Origin: Saprospiraceae bacterium
GTDB taxonomy: Bacteria; Bacteroidota; Bacteroidia; Chitinophagales; Saprospiraceae
NCBI GenBank assembly: GCA_020630895.1
Contig: JAHDII010000051.1
Span: forward strand, 1-15,142
DNA: 15,142 nt
Reading direction: 5' to 3'
Translations under genes and position numbers: made by a program
Notes under the pieces: model-generated
What the model was told of the DNA's origin: nothing
Database searches by the model: none
Seen by the model: the letters and a program-made list of their open reading frames with translations, nothing else
Shown here: in pieces, positions 14,185 to 15,142 of the stretch
Numbering within the stretch: the stretch's first letter is position 1
Layout: each line of letters begins with the position of its first letter

Positions 14185-15142
14185 ATGAAATCTACTTATG
14201 TATATGCTCTCTTTTTATTTATAATAATTTCTTCTTGTAAAGATGAAAATAAAAGTAATCGAACTTTAGATACCTATAAAGATTGGATGACCAATATTAT
14301 TATGAATAAAGAAGAGAATGTAACATTGAAAGATATTTCTATGCCTGGAGCACATGATGCAGGAATGTATATATTAAATGGTTGTACTGTTGGAGCAAAT
14401 GCATGTAATACTCAAACTCAACATCAAGATATGATGACCATGTTGAATGTAGGAGTAAGAAGTTTTGATATTCGTCCTGTATTATTTAATAGTCAATATG
14501 TTACACAACATACTACAGATTGTGCAGGATTAGGTTGTAAAGGCGATGCTCTTTCTAATATTCTAGAACAAACAAAAACATACTTGGATTCTCACTCTGA
14601 AGTAGTCGTATTTCTTTTAACTCATTTTTGTGATACAGGTTATGATGATGATGGATTAATATCATTATTTACCAATACATTAGGAGAACGATTATATAAA
14701 GAATCGACATCTTCAACATCAATTATTAATAAACCTCTTAATGAAATCGTGGATGTAGAACAAGCAAAAGGTAAAATTATTTTAGTCTTCGAAGATGCTC
14801 CAGATGAAACAAGTTTACGAGAAAAAGGAATTTTTCCTTCTTCTTTCATCCCTCTTCAAGGACAATATTCTAATTCCTATGATTTGGGTTATATGAAAAA
14901 TGATCAACTTCAAAAATTCAATAATTTTGATGAAAATAGTAATAGCCTTTTTGAAATGTCTTGGACAATGACTCTAGATGCAGCTCTTTCAGTAGCTTGT
15001 GCTTTCTCTGACAACCAATCTATTGAGTTTTATGCTAATCAAGCCAATTCACAACTCAATACATCTATGGAAGAATGGATCACAAATACAACTATTCGTC
15101 AAGGAAAAATACCTAATATTATTTGGGTAGATTTTGCAGATA
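14185..15142 (+). CDS. PI-PLC X-domain lipoprotein (3' partial)
   Basis: The frame opens with ATG at 14185 and runs off the right edge after 319 codons without a stop. A short signal ends in Cys18 (ISSC). The next residues are KDEN, matching the basic-then-acidic surface-export signal of Bacteroidota lipoproteins. The X-domain signatures are DISMPGAHDAGMY with catalytic His57, VGVRSFDIRPVL, and a second His109 (TQHTTDC) 52 residues later. That spacing fits the general acid/base pair of phosphatidylinositol phospholipase C. HSEVVVFLLTHF and KGKIILVFEDA continue the TIM-barrel strands. Such enzymes cut phosphoinositides or GPI-type anchors, but the bacterial substrate is uncertain. It is 13 bp downstream of the DUF6265-like gene. 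Confidence 0.88.
   Translation, partial: MKSTYVYALFLFIIISSCKDENKSNRTLDTYKDWMTNIIMNKEENVTLKDISMPGAHDAGMYILNGCTVGANACNTQTQHQDMMTMLNVGVRSFDIRPVLFNSQYVTQHTTDCAGLGCKGDALSNILEQTKTYLDSHSEVVVFLLTHFCDTGYDDDGLISLFTNTLGERLYKESTSSTSIINKPLNEIVDVEQAKGKIILVFEDAPDETSLREKGIFPSSFIPLQGQYSNSYDLGYMKNDQLQKFNNFDENSNSLFEMSWTMTLDAALSVACAFSDNQSIEFYANQANSQLNTSMEEWITNTTIRQGKIPNIIWVDFAD

Noticed and set aside
14640..14849. A 69-codon minus-strand open frame inside the PI-PLC gene
   Set aside because: It is antisense to the X domain and Ser-rich, with no support from context.

Overview
This window most likely comes from a low-GC member of the Bacteroidota, probably Flavobacteriia-like; that rank is a guess from gene style. 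The evidence is a secreted M43 protease with a type IX secretion (T9SS) C-terminal sorting domain, a BamA/TamA-type barrel that begins as a lipoprotein (TamL), a soluble TPR histidine kinase, several short lipoprotein signals, very A+T-rich DNA and no obvious Shine-Dalgarno sequences. All 14 genes look intact. The first is cut by the left edge and the last by the right edge.

Layout. 2-1900 (+): 3' part of a TPR sensor histidine kinase, ending in a strong terminator. 2054-7252 (-): six co-directional genes. In transcription order they are a long-chain polyprenyl diphosphate synthase, a RidA-family deaminase, a small conserved hypothetical, a cyclophilin-type lipoprotein, CinA, and a lipoyl-bearing 2-oxo acid dehydrogenase E2. 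The first four are separated by only 5-19 bp and probably form an operon. CinA and E2 follow wider gaps. 7318-8151 (+): alpha/beta hydrolase. 8214-9557 (+): secreted M43 metalloprotease. 9618-10361 (-): TrmH/SpoU RNA methyltransferase, divergent by only 16 bp from tamL (10378-12762, +). 12790-13524 (-): DUF697-like plus SHOCT protein. 13698-14171 (+) and 14185-end (+): two lipoproteins 13 bp apart, a DUF6265-like protein and a PI-PLC X-domain protein.

Working together. Most of this is chromosomal housekeeping: isoprenoid chain synthesis, reactive imine detoxification, prolyl isomerisation, NMN recycling, 2-oxo acid oxidation and RNA methylation. It is mixed with envelope and secretion functions (TamL, the T9SS-exported protease, lipoproteins). 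I see no defence island, mobile element, CRISPR array, tRNA or rRNA. No stretch of 300 bases lacks a gene.

The most unusual signal is a 47-bp intergenic element present twice (1999-2045 and 4792-4838). It has identical length and internal spacing in both copies. Its hairpin differs between copies only by a compensatory base-pair change, and each copy sits 8-9 nt beyond a stop codon on the same strand. It looks like a dispersed structured element rather than a simple terminator.
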